Assembly (NCBI GenBank): GCA_958450365.1
Contig: CAUEEP010000758.1
Span: 1,758,565-1,822,564 of the forward strand
Source of the DNA: Mesorhabditis belari
Lineage: Eukaryota; Nematoda; Chromadorea; Rhabditida; Rhabditidae
Length of the DNA: 64,000 bases
Reading direction: 5' to 3'
Position numbers and translations under genes: made by a program. The notes under the pieces were generated by a model. That model worked only from the letters and a program-made list of their open reading frames with translations, ran no database searches and had not been told where the DNA came from. This document shows, one piece after another, positions 51,101 through 60,319 of this stretch (the first letter of the stretch is position 1; every line of letters starts with the position of its first letter).

Positions 51101-54100
51101 GATATCAACTCTCAGGTTGACAATGAGACCAAAGCCCGTGCTGAGCAAGAGCGCTTGGCGAAGACTTACGAGATTCAGTTGGGTGAGCTCCAGTCTAAAG
51201 TTGATGAGCAAACTCGTCAAATCAATGAGTACAGCACCTCGAAGGTACGTCTCATGGTGGATAATACTGATTTGGCGAGAACTGTTGAGGAGCTTGAGAC
51301 TCAACTCAATACACTCACTCGCGCCAAAGCTGCTTACTCTTCGCAACTCAATGAGGCAAAGAAGGCACTTGATGAGGAAAGTCGTGAGAAACAGGAGTTG
51401 AATGTGACCTCGAAGAACTTGCAACATGAGATCGAGCAAGCGCAAGAGCTCTTGGAAGAGGAAGCTGAGCAACGTTCGGAGATTCAAAAGCAACTTTCCA
51501 AGATGAACTCGGAAATTCAACAATGGAAAGCGAAATATGAGGGCGAGGGACTCGTCGGAGCTGATGAGGTTGAAGAGACAAAGAGGAAGCAGAATATGCG
51601 AATCTTTGAACTTCAAGATCTCCTCTCTGCCGCTACGCAAAAGATTTCGATGTTAGAGAAAGCCAAGGGACGCTTGATGCAAGAGACTGAAGAGGCTCGA
51701 TCGGATGTCGACAGACATTTGACAGTGATTGCCGCTTTGGAGAAGAAGCAGAAGGCTTTCGATAAAATTGTGGAGGATTGGAAGCGGAAAGTGGACGATG
51801 TGCAGAAAGAGATTGATGCGACGACGAGAGACTCGAGGAGCACATCGACTGAGGTGTTCAAGCTCAAGTCGGCCATGGACGCGTTGACCGATCAGATCGA
51901 GGCGTTGAAAGAGAGAGAACAAGAGCCACACGCAAGAGATCAGAGACATCAATGAGCAGATCTCCCAAGGAGGACGCACCTACAACGATGTCCTCAAATT
52001 GGTCAAGAGGTGAGGAGACTTTGCTTTGCAAATATTGGGTTGGTCAATTGAAAACTGCCGGACTTTGAACTAAAATTTATTTAACATAAAACCATGAATT
52101 CATTCCAAATAATTTTCATTATTATTGACGACTTCTGCCCGTTTTACAGGCAATTTGTGGATTCCTCCGTAGTAGGATTTTGGTTTGTGTGTGAGACAAG
52201 TGTGAGACTCAAAAATCGAGGACTGGAGATGTCCCAGTAGCACTTTTGAGCACTTTCTTCAAAAGAAACCCATTTTGGTGTCAATAGAAAAGTTGTAGAG
52301 AATCAAAAATGAGGCTTATAGCCAAATTTCCAAAAAGATACACTTAGTAGTTTCGCTTAAAATGCAAGTTTTGGGAAAATTCGTAAATTTGGCATTTCTT
52401 GAAAACCAGTTTTTGAATCGTTCTGAAAATTTGGATATAAGCTTGATTTTTGATTCTCTACGACTTTTCCATTGGCACCAAAATGGGTTTCTTTTGAAGA
52501 AAGTGTGAGAACTGTCACATCTGACAATAGCCCGCAGTTTTCAATTCACCAACCCAATAGAATCATATATTAAATTTGAATCAAATACAAAAAAATTCAT
52601 TTTCAGATTGGAGTTGGAGAAAGATGAGCTCCAGCACGCTTTGGATGAAGCTGAGGGAGCGCTGGAAGCTGAGGAGAGCAAGGTGGGGAATGATTACTGA
52701 AGTTTATGACAAAGAAAACTTTCTACATCTACATCTTAGCTAAAAACCTTTCCACTAACTTGCATAAGGAATTGGCTTTAGTTTTGGCTACAGTACTTTT
52801 TATTGACTTGAACAAGCATTTAAAAGGATTCTATTTTCTACCTAGATACATTAATACTGTCTATAGGAAATATATGGACAGTACCCGAGCTCTATAGGCA
52901 ATTACAGTGCTGTTTTATGTAGTACTGTAGTGGCAACTCTGAAAATTACTGTAAATATTCAACTTGAGTAGGGAAAACCATAGCTGAAGGAAAGCTATAT
53001 TAGGCTAAAGTGCTATAATGAAATTCCAACTTGAAAAGTGATCCAGATCCGTAATTTCCAGGTGCTTCGCCAACAGATCGAGGTGCAGCAGATCCGCTCC
53101 GAGGTTGAGAAACGAATTCAAGAAAAAGAGGAAGAATTCGAGAACACCCGTAAGAATCACCAAAGAGCCGTCGAATCGATCCAAGCCTCGTTGGAGGTGG
53201 AAGCGAAGACAAAGGCCGAGTTGCAACGCGTGAAGAAGAAGTTGGAGGGTGACATCAACCAATTGGAGATCATGTTGGACCATGCAAATAAGGCAAATGT
53301 TGAGGCACAGAAAACGATCAAGAAAATGTTGGAACAAGTGAAGGAATTGCAATCCCAAGTGGAAGATGAGCAGAAAAAACGGGAGGAGTTGCGAGAGAAC
53401 TATTTGGCCGCCGAGAAGAGATTGGCCGTCGCCTTGTCCGAACAAGATGATCTCAGCCAGAGAATCGGCGTCGCTGACAAGGTGAGAGAGATTTGAAATT
53501 GGTTTATAATGTAGTTTTTAAAGTTATAAGGCTTAGGTTGGATCGAGATACTGGAGTGAAGTTAAATGGATTCCAGTAAATAGGCTGCCAAGAGAATCTT
53601 TTCGTTTCTTTTAGTACTTCTGTTTAGAGCTAAAAAAATGCACAAATTGAACTATGATTTATTTTATTAGAAAGGCCAATTATTTTCCTGTAAAATTTTC
53701 CTTATTTTTCCATTGAAATGGGTTTAAAATGTCTTATTTCTGGATTCTTTTTGAGTGTATGAAGTCAGGTAGTCGAGAAAGTCTAAAAGACTTTCTCGAC
53801 AAACTTTCTGGACATAGCAATAGTACTTTTGTAATCCCAGACATCAGCTTTACAGTATCTTCAAGATATGATTACTGTAACATTTGAAAAACTTAATCAT
53901 TTTCAGCAAAAACGTCAATTGGAGGGTGATATGGCCGATCTCAAGTCGTCAAACACCGAATTGATCGCTGGAAACGCGGCAATTTCGGCGATGAAGAGAA
54001 AGGTCGAGAATGACGTCCAGATTGCAAAGGTATCAGATATCACATATGCAAATTAAACTATAAAATGAAAATGAACTTTAGAACGAATTGGACGAGATCC

Positions 54101-55097
54101 TCAACGAGCTCAAGGTGTCCGAAGAGCGCTCGAGAAAGGCGATGGCCGATGCGGCTCGTCTGCAAGAAGAGGTCAAACAAGAGCAAGATCACGCAGCTCA
54201 CGTTGACAGGTAGGAAATCTTGGCATTCACTTGGAATTGGAAATGCTTTTGGAATGGAATGTATAGGTTAAGCAAATTTTCAGGTTTTTTGACTTTTGAA
54301 GGTTTTAGCTAAAGTCTTTGGCTAATGTGAGTCAATTTTAGACAACGCAAGGGACTCGAGATGACCATTCGCGACTTGCAACTCAAGATGGATGAAGCCG
54401 AACAAGCAATGATCAAATGTGGGTAGGGGGAGGGGAAAAGCTTTTCTATTACTCAGCTTTTCAACTAGCCAACGTGATCCCAAAATTTCAGATGGCCAAA
54501 AGGCGTTGGCCAAGATGGAGGACCGTATCCGATCGATCGAGGTCGAGCTGAAGAACGAGCAGAAACGCCATCAGGAATCGATCAAAGGAGTTACCAAACA
54601 GGAGAGACGCGTCAGGGAACTTCAATTCCAAGTAAATTTTCGATTTTTGAATAATTCCGTCAACCTATTTGACTGAAAGAAGGGAAAATTTCAAATGAAA
54701 AGGAAGAAATAAGTGAAAAAAGCTTAACTTAAAGGTTAAATATCAAAATTTGCGATTTTTTTAAGGTGGAAGAGGACAAGAAAGCGTTCGATCGTCTCCA
54801 GGAGCTCGTCGAGAAGCTGCAAGCGCGTATCCGAGTGCAAAAGAGACAAATCGAGGAGGCGGTGAGGAAAATCTGATCAATAGGAACAGTTACAGGAAGA
54901 CATTTATAGATTTTATCTGTTAAATATGTTAAAATGTTAATTGGATATCAAAATAAATAAAAATATGTTAATTGGATAATGTTCAGGAAGAAGTTGCCAC
55001 TTCGAATCTCTCGAAATTCCGTCAAATCCAGCTCGCTCTGGAATGCGCCGAGGAAAGGGCTGATGTGGCTGAGAACTCGCTGGTAAGTCGATTTTGA
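42146..55097 (+). CDS. muscle myosin heavy chain (class II)
   Basis: Exons: 42146-42223, 42898-43029, 43072-43212, 43784-44382, 45363-45507, 46234-46671, 46713-46785, 48111-48322, 48405-48519, 49120-49184, 49364-52009, 52607-52682, 53062-53481, 53907-54029, 54082-54209, 54342-54418, 54492-54631, 54766-54861, 54987-55097. Gives about 1,937 aa, normal for the family. Motor: N-terminal SH3-like part, P-loop GESGAGKT (residues 180-187), switch [11 protein letters not shown], switch [18 protein letters not shown], actin loop [19 protein letters not shown] helices [18 protein letters not shown], converter, neck, then an ~1,100-residue coiled coil. It would form thick filaments; which muscle isoform is not clear. 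Oddities: intron 6 ends GG not AG, exon 11 has a +1 frameshift near 51911, and no long non-helical tailpiece is found (reading on ends VSRF). Confidence 0.93.
42673..42700. mobile_element. solo mariner-type terminus
   Basis: TTAGGTTGTTCGGATATAAA preceded by CTA resembles a mariner terminal repeat. I see no matching inverse end within the intron, so it is probably the remnant of a deleted element. In myosin intron 1. Confidence 0.4.
44925..45262. mobile_element. nested foldback repeat of the GCGCAAC/TAACTTTCTTCTAAG family
   Basis: TAACTTTCTTCTAAGT at 44951 and 45122 face CTTAGAAGAAAGTTATG at about 45060 and 45225, producing overlapping hairpins bounded by GCGCAAC words. The inner part (CAATCTTTCTGCTCTTTATG and its inverse) is also palindromic. 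Relatives at 25512-25601 and 35128-35235. In myosin intron 4. Confidence 0.7.
45638..45960. repeat. tandem pair of ~160-bp units with tRNA T-arm-like core
   Basis: Two degenerate copies begin GTGAGCCGATTTAGCTGAAA (45640) and GTGGGCCGATTTGGCTGAAA (45799) and each contains CCGGAATCGAAC, the inverse of a tRNA B-box, at the same place. Probably a tRNA-derived element duplicated in myosin intron 5. Confidence 0.6.
46158..46202. mobile_element. minimal copy of the TACCGTATTTTCTCTAATAG MITE
   Basis: Only the two ends, fused at AGTAGTGCGCACTACT, remain of the element found in full at 47333 and 47719. Confidence 0.55.
46888..46957 (-). pseudogene. tRNA-like pseudogene
   Basis: The minus strand shows GATAGTGGTGGAGCA and AAGGGTTCGATTCCCCC at tRNA spacing, but the anticodon stem does not pair. 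In myosin intron 7; followed by three copies of AGGAAACACAAGGAGAAAT (46968-47028). Confidence 0.5.
47333..47548. mobile_element. 216-bp MITE, TACCGTATTTTCTCTAATAG ends, copy 1
   Basis: Terminal inverted repeats of about 28 bp (CTCTAATAGTAGTGCACC at left, GGTGCACTACTATTAGAG at right). The body is shared with the copy at 47719-47934 at roughly 90 percent identity by eye. Myosin intron 7. Confidence 0.85.
47552..47622 (+). pseudogene. tRNA-like sequence between two MITE copies
   Basis: GGCCGACTGGTTAAGGAG resembles a tRNA-Leu/Ser A-box and GAGGGTTCCAAAC a worn B-box. The ends GCCAGC and GCTGGC could pair, but the anticodon arm does not. Not a credible functional tRNA. Confidence 0.45.
47719..47934. 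mobile_element. 216-bp MITE, TACCGTATTCTCTCTAATAG ends, copy 2
   Basis: Same length and ends as copy 1, same orientation, 170 bp further on. Point differences are scattered along the length. Confidence 0.85.
52035..52557. mobile_element. 523-bp MITE, TTGGGTTGG ends, copy 2
   Basis: Same family as 4794-5307 (shared TTCATTCCAAATAA, AAAATGCAAGTTTTGTGG-like core, and the ends). TA on both sides (52033-52034, 52558-52559). It makes up nearly all of myosin intron 11. Confidence 0.85.
53590..53665. mobile_element. worn fragment of the mariner-type MITE
   Basis: CTTTTCGTTTCTTTTAGTACTTCTGTT and the following AACTATGATTTA match, with differences, the left part of the element at 58678. Myosin intron 13. 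Confidence 0.45.
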
Positions 55098-55317
55098 ATT
55101 CATTTTAATCAATTTGTGAAATGGAATGCGTTTTGGAAAGCTTGAGAAAAGTATTGGCACTGTGCTTACTACTTGTTGTAGTCATACGGAGAATCTGTTC
55201 TCTGAATGTACTTTATACTCAAGAATGGAAACACACCGCTTTCTAGTGCACTCATTCTCCACCAAAGAAAGCCATGGTGCCCCATAAAGGGTGCGTTTCC
55301 GACGAGCACAAAGTGCA

Positions 55318-55735
55318 CGGCTAAAGCTGGCTGACTAAAGCTGGCTGACTAAAGCTGGCTGACTAAAGCTGGCTGGCTAAAGCTGGCTGGCTAAAGCTGG
55401 CTGGCTATGGTTGGCTGGCTATGGTTGGCTGGCTATGGTTGGCTGGCTATGGTTGGCTGGCTATGGTTGGCTGGCTATGGTTGGCTGGCTATGGTTGGCT
55501 GGCTATGGTTGGCTGGCTATGGTTGGCTGGCTATGGTTGGCTGGCTATGGTTGGCTGGCTATGGTTGGCTGGCTATGGTTGGCTGGCTATGGTTGGCTAT
55601 AGCTGGCTATAGCTGGCCATAGCTTAGCTTAGCTGGCTATAGCTGGCTATAGCTTAGCTTAGCTGGCTATAGCTTAGCTTAGCTGGCTATAGCTTAGCTG
55701 GTTATAGCTTAGCTGGCTCTAGCTTAGCTCGCTTT
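55318..55735. repeat. 14-bp satellite (GGCTGGCTATGGTT)n with flanking variants
   Basis: Core array 55396-55600 of GGCTGGCTATGGTT, preceded by GGCTGACTAAAGCT and followed by AGCTGGCTATAGCTT variants. The 14-bp unit has no stop codon in any plus frame, so three overlapping Gly/Trp/Leu frames stay open. They are not genes. Confidence 0.95.
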
Positions 55736-56845
55736 TCTTAAAGGCAGCTATTTTACCAAACTACTGTAATCAAACCATCAGTTTCCACTGCTCAATTTTG
55801 AATCACAAAGCTTTTTTTGGCTTTTGATGTGCAACACACTTGATTTCCCCTACTCCAGAGGGAGCTAAGTCCTTAAATCTTCCAAAACGCATTTCATTTC
55901 AATTTTTTTTAAACCCACTGCAATAAGAGCACTTGGCATTCATTTTTAGCACACAGTGTTTCAGAAAAGGAGAAAAGATCTATTGGCAGGTGAGCTGGGT
56001 GAAAAAAAGTATTCAGATTTATCTTTTTCATCATCCTCAGTTGACCAAAAACATAATTTTATTTTTTGTTTCCCCTCAAAATTTTCCCCCAATCAATCTT
56101 TTTGATTTCAAAAGCTTTTCCCCATGCAAATTTTCCCCTAAACATCCCTTTCACCGCAAAGAATTCACATGTAAAATGCTTTTGGGTTAACAAAAAAAAA
56201 CAAATTTGTTGGGCGCATTTCGGGCAAAATGAATAGAATTGATTGTGGTGATTGATGACAAGTTCGATGAATCTTTTCTTGGAGATCAGAAAGGAAGTGA
56301 ACATTTTGAAACGTTTGCAAATCACTTTGAGGAATCGAGAAGCTTAGAAGCTATAGAAAGCGATGCTTTGTGATGCGATGCTTTGTGCCTGGATAAACGA
56401 GCACTTTCTGGCACATTGAAACACACATTAAAATACGTATTTGTGCCGTAAATTTATAGCGCTAGAAATCTCACAGTTGTTAGTGCACAGATCAAATTTC
56501 GTTCGGTTTCATTGCTCAGAGCTGAGTTCTCAAAGATTTCACATATAAGAGCTTGAACTTTGACTGTAGAAAGAGTATAAATGTATTGCTCATGCCAGAA
56601 AGTCGGCGTTTACAAGAGTACGATGCCTGTTTGGCATGTTCATTTGCGCAACTCGGGACTAGGAGACCTAGATAGAGAAAGTTCTATTAGCTGTTCTATA
56701 GGATTTCTATTAGCTGTTCTTGTAAGGACTTGGGTGACGAGGTGACGAATTTTAATCTCCAATTTTTGACTAAACCAAAAGTTACCTAGGGTTAGAGAAA
56801 ATTGAACTCTAGATCTCTTAGAGATCTACCTAGGGTTAGAGGTGA

Positions 56846-57075
56846 TTGAACTCTAGATTGAACTCTAGATCCAGGCAATTGCTCTAACCACTAAGCTATC
56901 CGGTACCTTGAACTGTCGAGAGAAAGAGGAAAAGACAAGGGGGAAGAAGAAGAAGAAAGAAAGAAGGAAAGAAAGAAGGCAGGAAAGAAGGGAAGAAAGA
57001 AAGAAGGAAAGAAAGAAGGCAGGAAAGAAAGGGAGAGAGGAAGAAAGAAAGAAAGCAAGTAAGTAAGTAAGGAAA
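56846..57075 (-). pseudogene. tRNA-like head followed by purine tract
   Basis: The minus strand (56910-56846) reads GGATAGCTTAGTGGTTAGAG and GAGTTCAATC, the A and B boxes of a tRNA. On the + strand it is followed by AGAGAAAGAG and a long AAGG/GAAA microsatellite up to 57075. The same junction occurs at 9990-10050, so this looks like a SINE family. Confidence 0.55.
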
Positions 57076-57624
57076 GTGAGGCACATAAATTGCAAGAAAA
57101 TTCAAAATCTAACTCGTTATCCATAGCACTTCCAGTGTCCACAAAACTCGATAAAAATCCGCTTTCAAATCCAAGAAAAGATTCTCAACTCGAGGAAAAT
57201 TGCTAAAATCACAAAGATTTTTCTGAACTTTAGGTCAGAATGCGGTCAGCGAAACGAGTGAATGAGGATAAATAAAGGAAAAGAACTCGATATTCGATCC
57301 ATCCAATTTCACAAAAAAGCACGTTTTCGTTTATTTGGTCACCGCTTTCTCGTCCTACAAATATGCCAAAAAATACTTTTTTTTTCTTTAATTTAGCGTT
57401 TTCTTTGAGGCTAAACCTTTTTAGGGAAATTCTCGATTTTTTTATTTGATTCCCCAAATAGATTTCTGTTATTTCACACAAAAAAAAGAAGTGGTGCCAT
57501 TCTTTTGTTTGTTTTCCGTTCATCTCCGATTTTGATTGAGATTTGAGCGTGTCGAATAAAGAGTGCCCGAGAAAAGAAAAGAAAAGAAAAGAAAAGAAAA
57601 GAAAAAGACAATGAAATGGTAATT

Positions 57625-57715
57625 TATATATATGTTGTGTCCGATTTAGATTTCCGTCCGATTTAGATTGAATCTAAATCGGACGGAAATCTAAATCGGA
57701 CACAACATATATATA
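57625..57715. repeat. near-perfect hairpin with ~43-bp stem at a TA site
   Basis: GTGTCCGATTTAGATTTCCG and its exact inverse are separated by a single base (57670). It interrupts the sequence AATGAAATGGTAATTTA at the same place where the mariner-type MITE is inserted at 58678. Confidence 0.9.
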
Positions 57716-58206
57716 TATATAGATACTTTATTCAGGACCTGAGATAAAGTGCGCTAGATTTAAGATTAAAACACATCAATTCATACACATAACACAAAAA
57801 GGGCCGATAAAAAGAAACACGATATAATATATGTAAAATGTGGGTAGCATAGATAACGTCAAGAATCCACTAGAGCTTCAAGATCAAGATCAAGATCATT
57901 TACAGATAATTTAAAGGTTTCGAGACTATTGGACTCTCTCAAAACTCTGCGGAGTCGATTCCAAATTCTTATTGGAAAAGAAGGCAGTTCTTATTGGAAA
58001 AGAGTTATAAACAAACTTATTGGAGGTGACTGGAATATCTAAAACGAAAGAACCTCTCCTTGAACTAACCGTGGGATTAACTTTGAATAAATCTCAAAAA
58101 AGAGGGATAGGTTGCCTGCCCTTTACAATTTTGAAAAAGAAAAGAAAAGAAAAGAAAAAGACAATGAAATGGTAATTTAATTGAAACTGCTTCCTAAAAT
58201 GTATCC

Positions 58207-58251
58207 AAAAAAAAGCTACATTACTTCAATTGTGAAGTAATGTAGCTTTTT
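58207..58251. repeat. hairpin AAAGCTACATTACTTCAA, copy 1
   Basis: Inverted arms with a 2-4 base loop; repeated at 59231-59273 within the same duplicated segment. Confidence 0.85.
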
Positions 58252-58579
58252 GAAGTAATGTAGCTTTTTCGAGCACGTTCTGGCACATTGAAACACGTAT
58301 TTGTGCCGTAAATTTATAGCGCTAGAAATCTCACAGTTGTTAGTGCACAGATCAAATTTCGTTCGGTTTCATTGAGAGTAAAGCTCAGAGCTGAGTTCTC
58401 AAAGATTTCACATATAAGAGCTTGAACTTTGACTGTAGAAAGAGTATAGATGTATTGCTTATGCCAGAAAGTCGGCGTTTACAAGAGTGCAATGTCTGTT
58501 TGGCATGTTCATTTGTGTTTTTGTTTGTTTGCCGTTCATCTCCGATTTTGATTGAGATTTGAGCGTGTCGAATAAAGAG

Positions 58580-58655
58580 TGCCCGAGAAAAGAAAAGAAA
58601 AGAAAAGAAAAGAAAAGAAAAGAAAAGAAAAGAAAAGAAAAGAAAAGAAAAGAAA
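58580..58655. repeat. (AGAAA)n microsatellite
   Basis: Pure AAAAG-type pentamer run; a shorter run lies in the paralogous segment at 57570-57605. The minus-strand Phe/Ser/Leu frames over both are artefacts. Confidence 0.95.
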
Positions 58656-58677
58656 AAGACAATGAAATGGTAATTTA

Positions 58678-59199
58678 TTAGGTTGATGCATAAGTCTTTT
58701 CGTTTTTTTCGTACTTCTGTTAAAAAGTAACAAATTCACCAATTAATCTATAGTTTGCTCTATAAAAAAAAGTGTTTTTTTGTTCAATTAGCATCTTTTT
58801 AAATGAATTTCGGTTCACTTTCAAGCAAATTCGAGAGTGAAAAACGCCTTTTTCGTAAAAATCTATAAAAAACTCTACGGAAAAATTGGCTGAATGAATT
58901 TCTCTGAAATTTTGGCGAAATATCAAACGTTTTTTTTCTCTATCTTTTATCTATTGACACGAAGATAGGTTTTCTTTAGCTAAGGTGTCTAAACCGCATC
59001 ATCGAGTTAGCCCTTTTTGACTACCCGACTTCATACTCTCAAGAAAATCCAGGCATTAAATATTTTTAAACCCGTTTTAATGTTATTTTGCAGAAAAATA
59101 ATTGGTTTTTCTAATGAAATCAACCGTAGTTTAATTGGTGCATTTGTTGGCTTGAAACGGCAGACGAAAAGGAACAAAAACACTTATGCATCAACCTAT
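58678..59199. mobile_element. 522-bp mariner-type MITE with preserved empty site
   Basis: Ends TTAGGTTGATGCATAAGT and inverse ACTTATGCATCAACCTA, flanked by TA. The paralogous segment at 58157-58190 reads GGTAATTTAATTGAAACTGC without the element; here the same words flank it. No transposase frame: worn or non-autonomous. Confidence 0.9.
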
Positions 59200-59230
59200 T
59201 AATTGAAACTGCTTCCTAAAAAGGTATCCA

Positions 59231-59273
59231 AAAAAGCTACATTACTTCAATTATTGAAGTAATGTAGCTTTTT
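59231..59273. repeat. hairpin AAAGCTACATTACTTCAA, copy 2
   Basis: Same hairpin as 58207-58251, located 32 bp right of the MITE insertion in the second copy of the segment. Confidence 0.85.
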
Positions 59274-59965
59274 GAAAGAAAGTGAAGCGTTTCTTAAAAT
59301 GTGGAAGAAGGAAGAATGAAGAAGACTCAGCAAGAAGCTACCGCACTTCGGTTTGAGTCTTCTGCACCAAGAAACATTGTCGTCTAGAAGTGCAAGCTGT
59401 GCTGTAAGCTGCGTCTAGCAGTGCAAACTGTAACTTTCCTGAAAGATGCGTTATAAAGTCACTCCAAATACTCCAAATGTCTAATGAAGTGTTTCCTAAA
59501 AGAATGCGTTAAGAAAAAAAATACCGTACTTCAGTCATTTGCCTTTATTTCGATACAAAACAACTTTTATACAGAAAAAGAAAAACAACCCGAGCTCTAC
59601 CGAGTTTCTCAAAAGTTTGAAGCCACCTCGTTTTTAAAGAACAGAATTTTTTTTTGAAAAACGATTTAGAAATTCAAAATCTAGATAGATAAAATAGGAG
59701 TTTAGAAAAGTTTTCCAAAAAAAGTTTCCAAAAAAAAACAGAGCCTTCTTATCAGAGTAAACAGGCATACTTAAGTGAAAGAACAATGAAAAATTGAAAT
59801 TTATATTGATATTTACAACTTGTTAGCTTTTTTAAGCTACAAGTTTTGCGTTTCAGCTTCAATTAACCTAAAAATAAGATTCTTTTGAGTTTTATTAAAA
59901 AATTTCAGAAAATTTGAATGATTTTTGGGAGAAATTCAAGCGATCAGGTATTTGGGTTGATTCTA

Positions 59966-60131
59966 ACTTGATCTTTGTTCTGAGCCAATGACAAGACTTG
60001 ATCTTTGTTCTGAGCCATTTAAAAGACTTGATCTTTGTTCTGAGCCATTTAAAAGACTTGATCTTTGTTCTGAGCCAATTAAAAGGCTAGATCGTTGTTC
60101 TGAGCCAATTAAAAGACTTGATCTTTGTTGC
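59966..60131. repeat. 30-bp minisatellite, five to six copies
   Basis: Unit contains ACTTGATCTTTGTTCTGAGC followed by CAATTAAAAG-like ends. The minus-strand frame with repeated EQRSSLLIGS is an artefact of a period divisible by three. Confidence 0.95.
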
Positions 60132-60319
60132 AATTCAACATAGACTTGATATAATGTCAAAATTTTTAAGAAAATTCAACGTTGGATAGTTTTTTTGTCT
60201 ATCTTAAAAGCTAAATTCGCTGACCGCAAAACAAGATGGCTCGAAGCTTTTGAGAAACCCTGTATATGAGCATCGAACAACAAGAGAATCAAGAATATGG
60301 AATGCCTTTACAAAATGCA

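Larger units (their letters stand above)
55098..60319. other. 5.2-kb gene-free, repeat-rich region
   Basis: Between the myosin (+) and the tandem-C2 gene (-). It consists of satellites, purine tracts, a ~250-bp duplication (56395-56650 and 58262-58520, sharing TATAGCGCTAGAAATCTCAC), hairpins and MITEs. No frame on either strand shows a domain or coherent splice structure. Confidence 0.6.

Noticed and set aside
55407..55622. Three overlapping Gly/Trp/Leu-rich frames
   Set aside because: Product of a 14-bp satellite with no stop in any plus frame.
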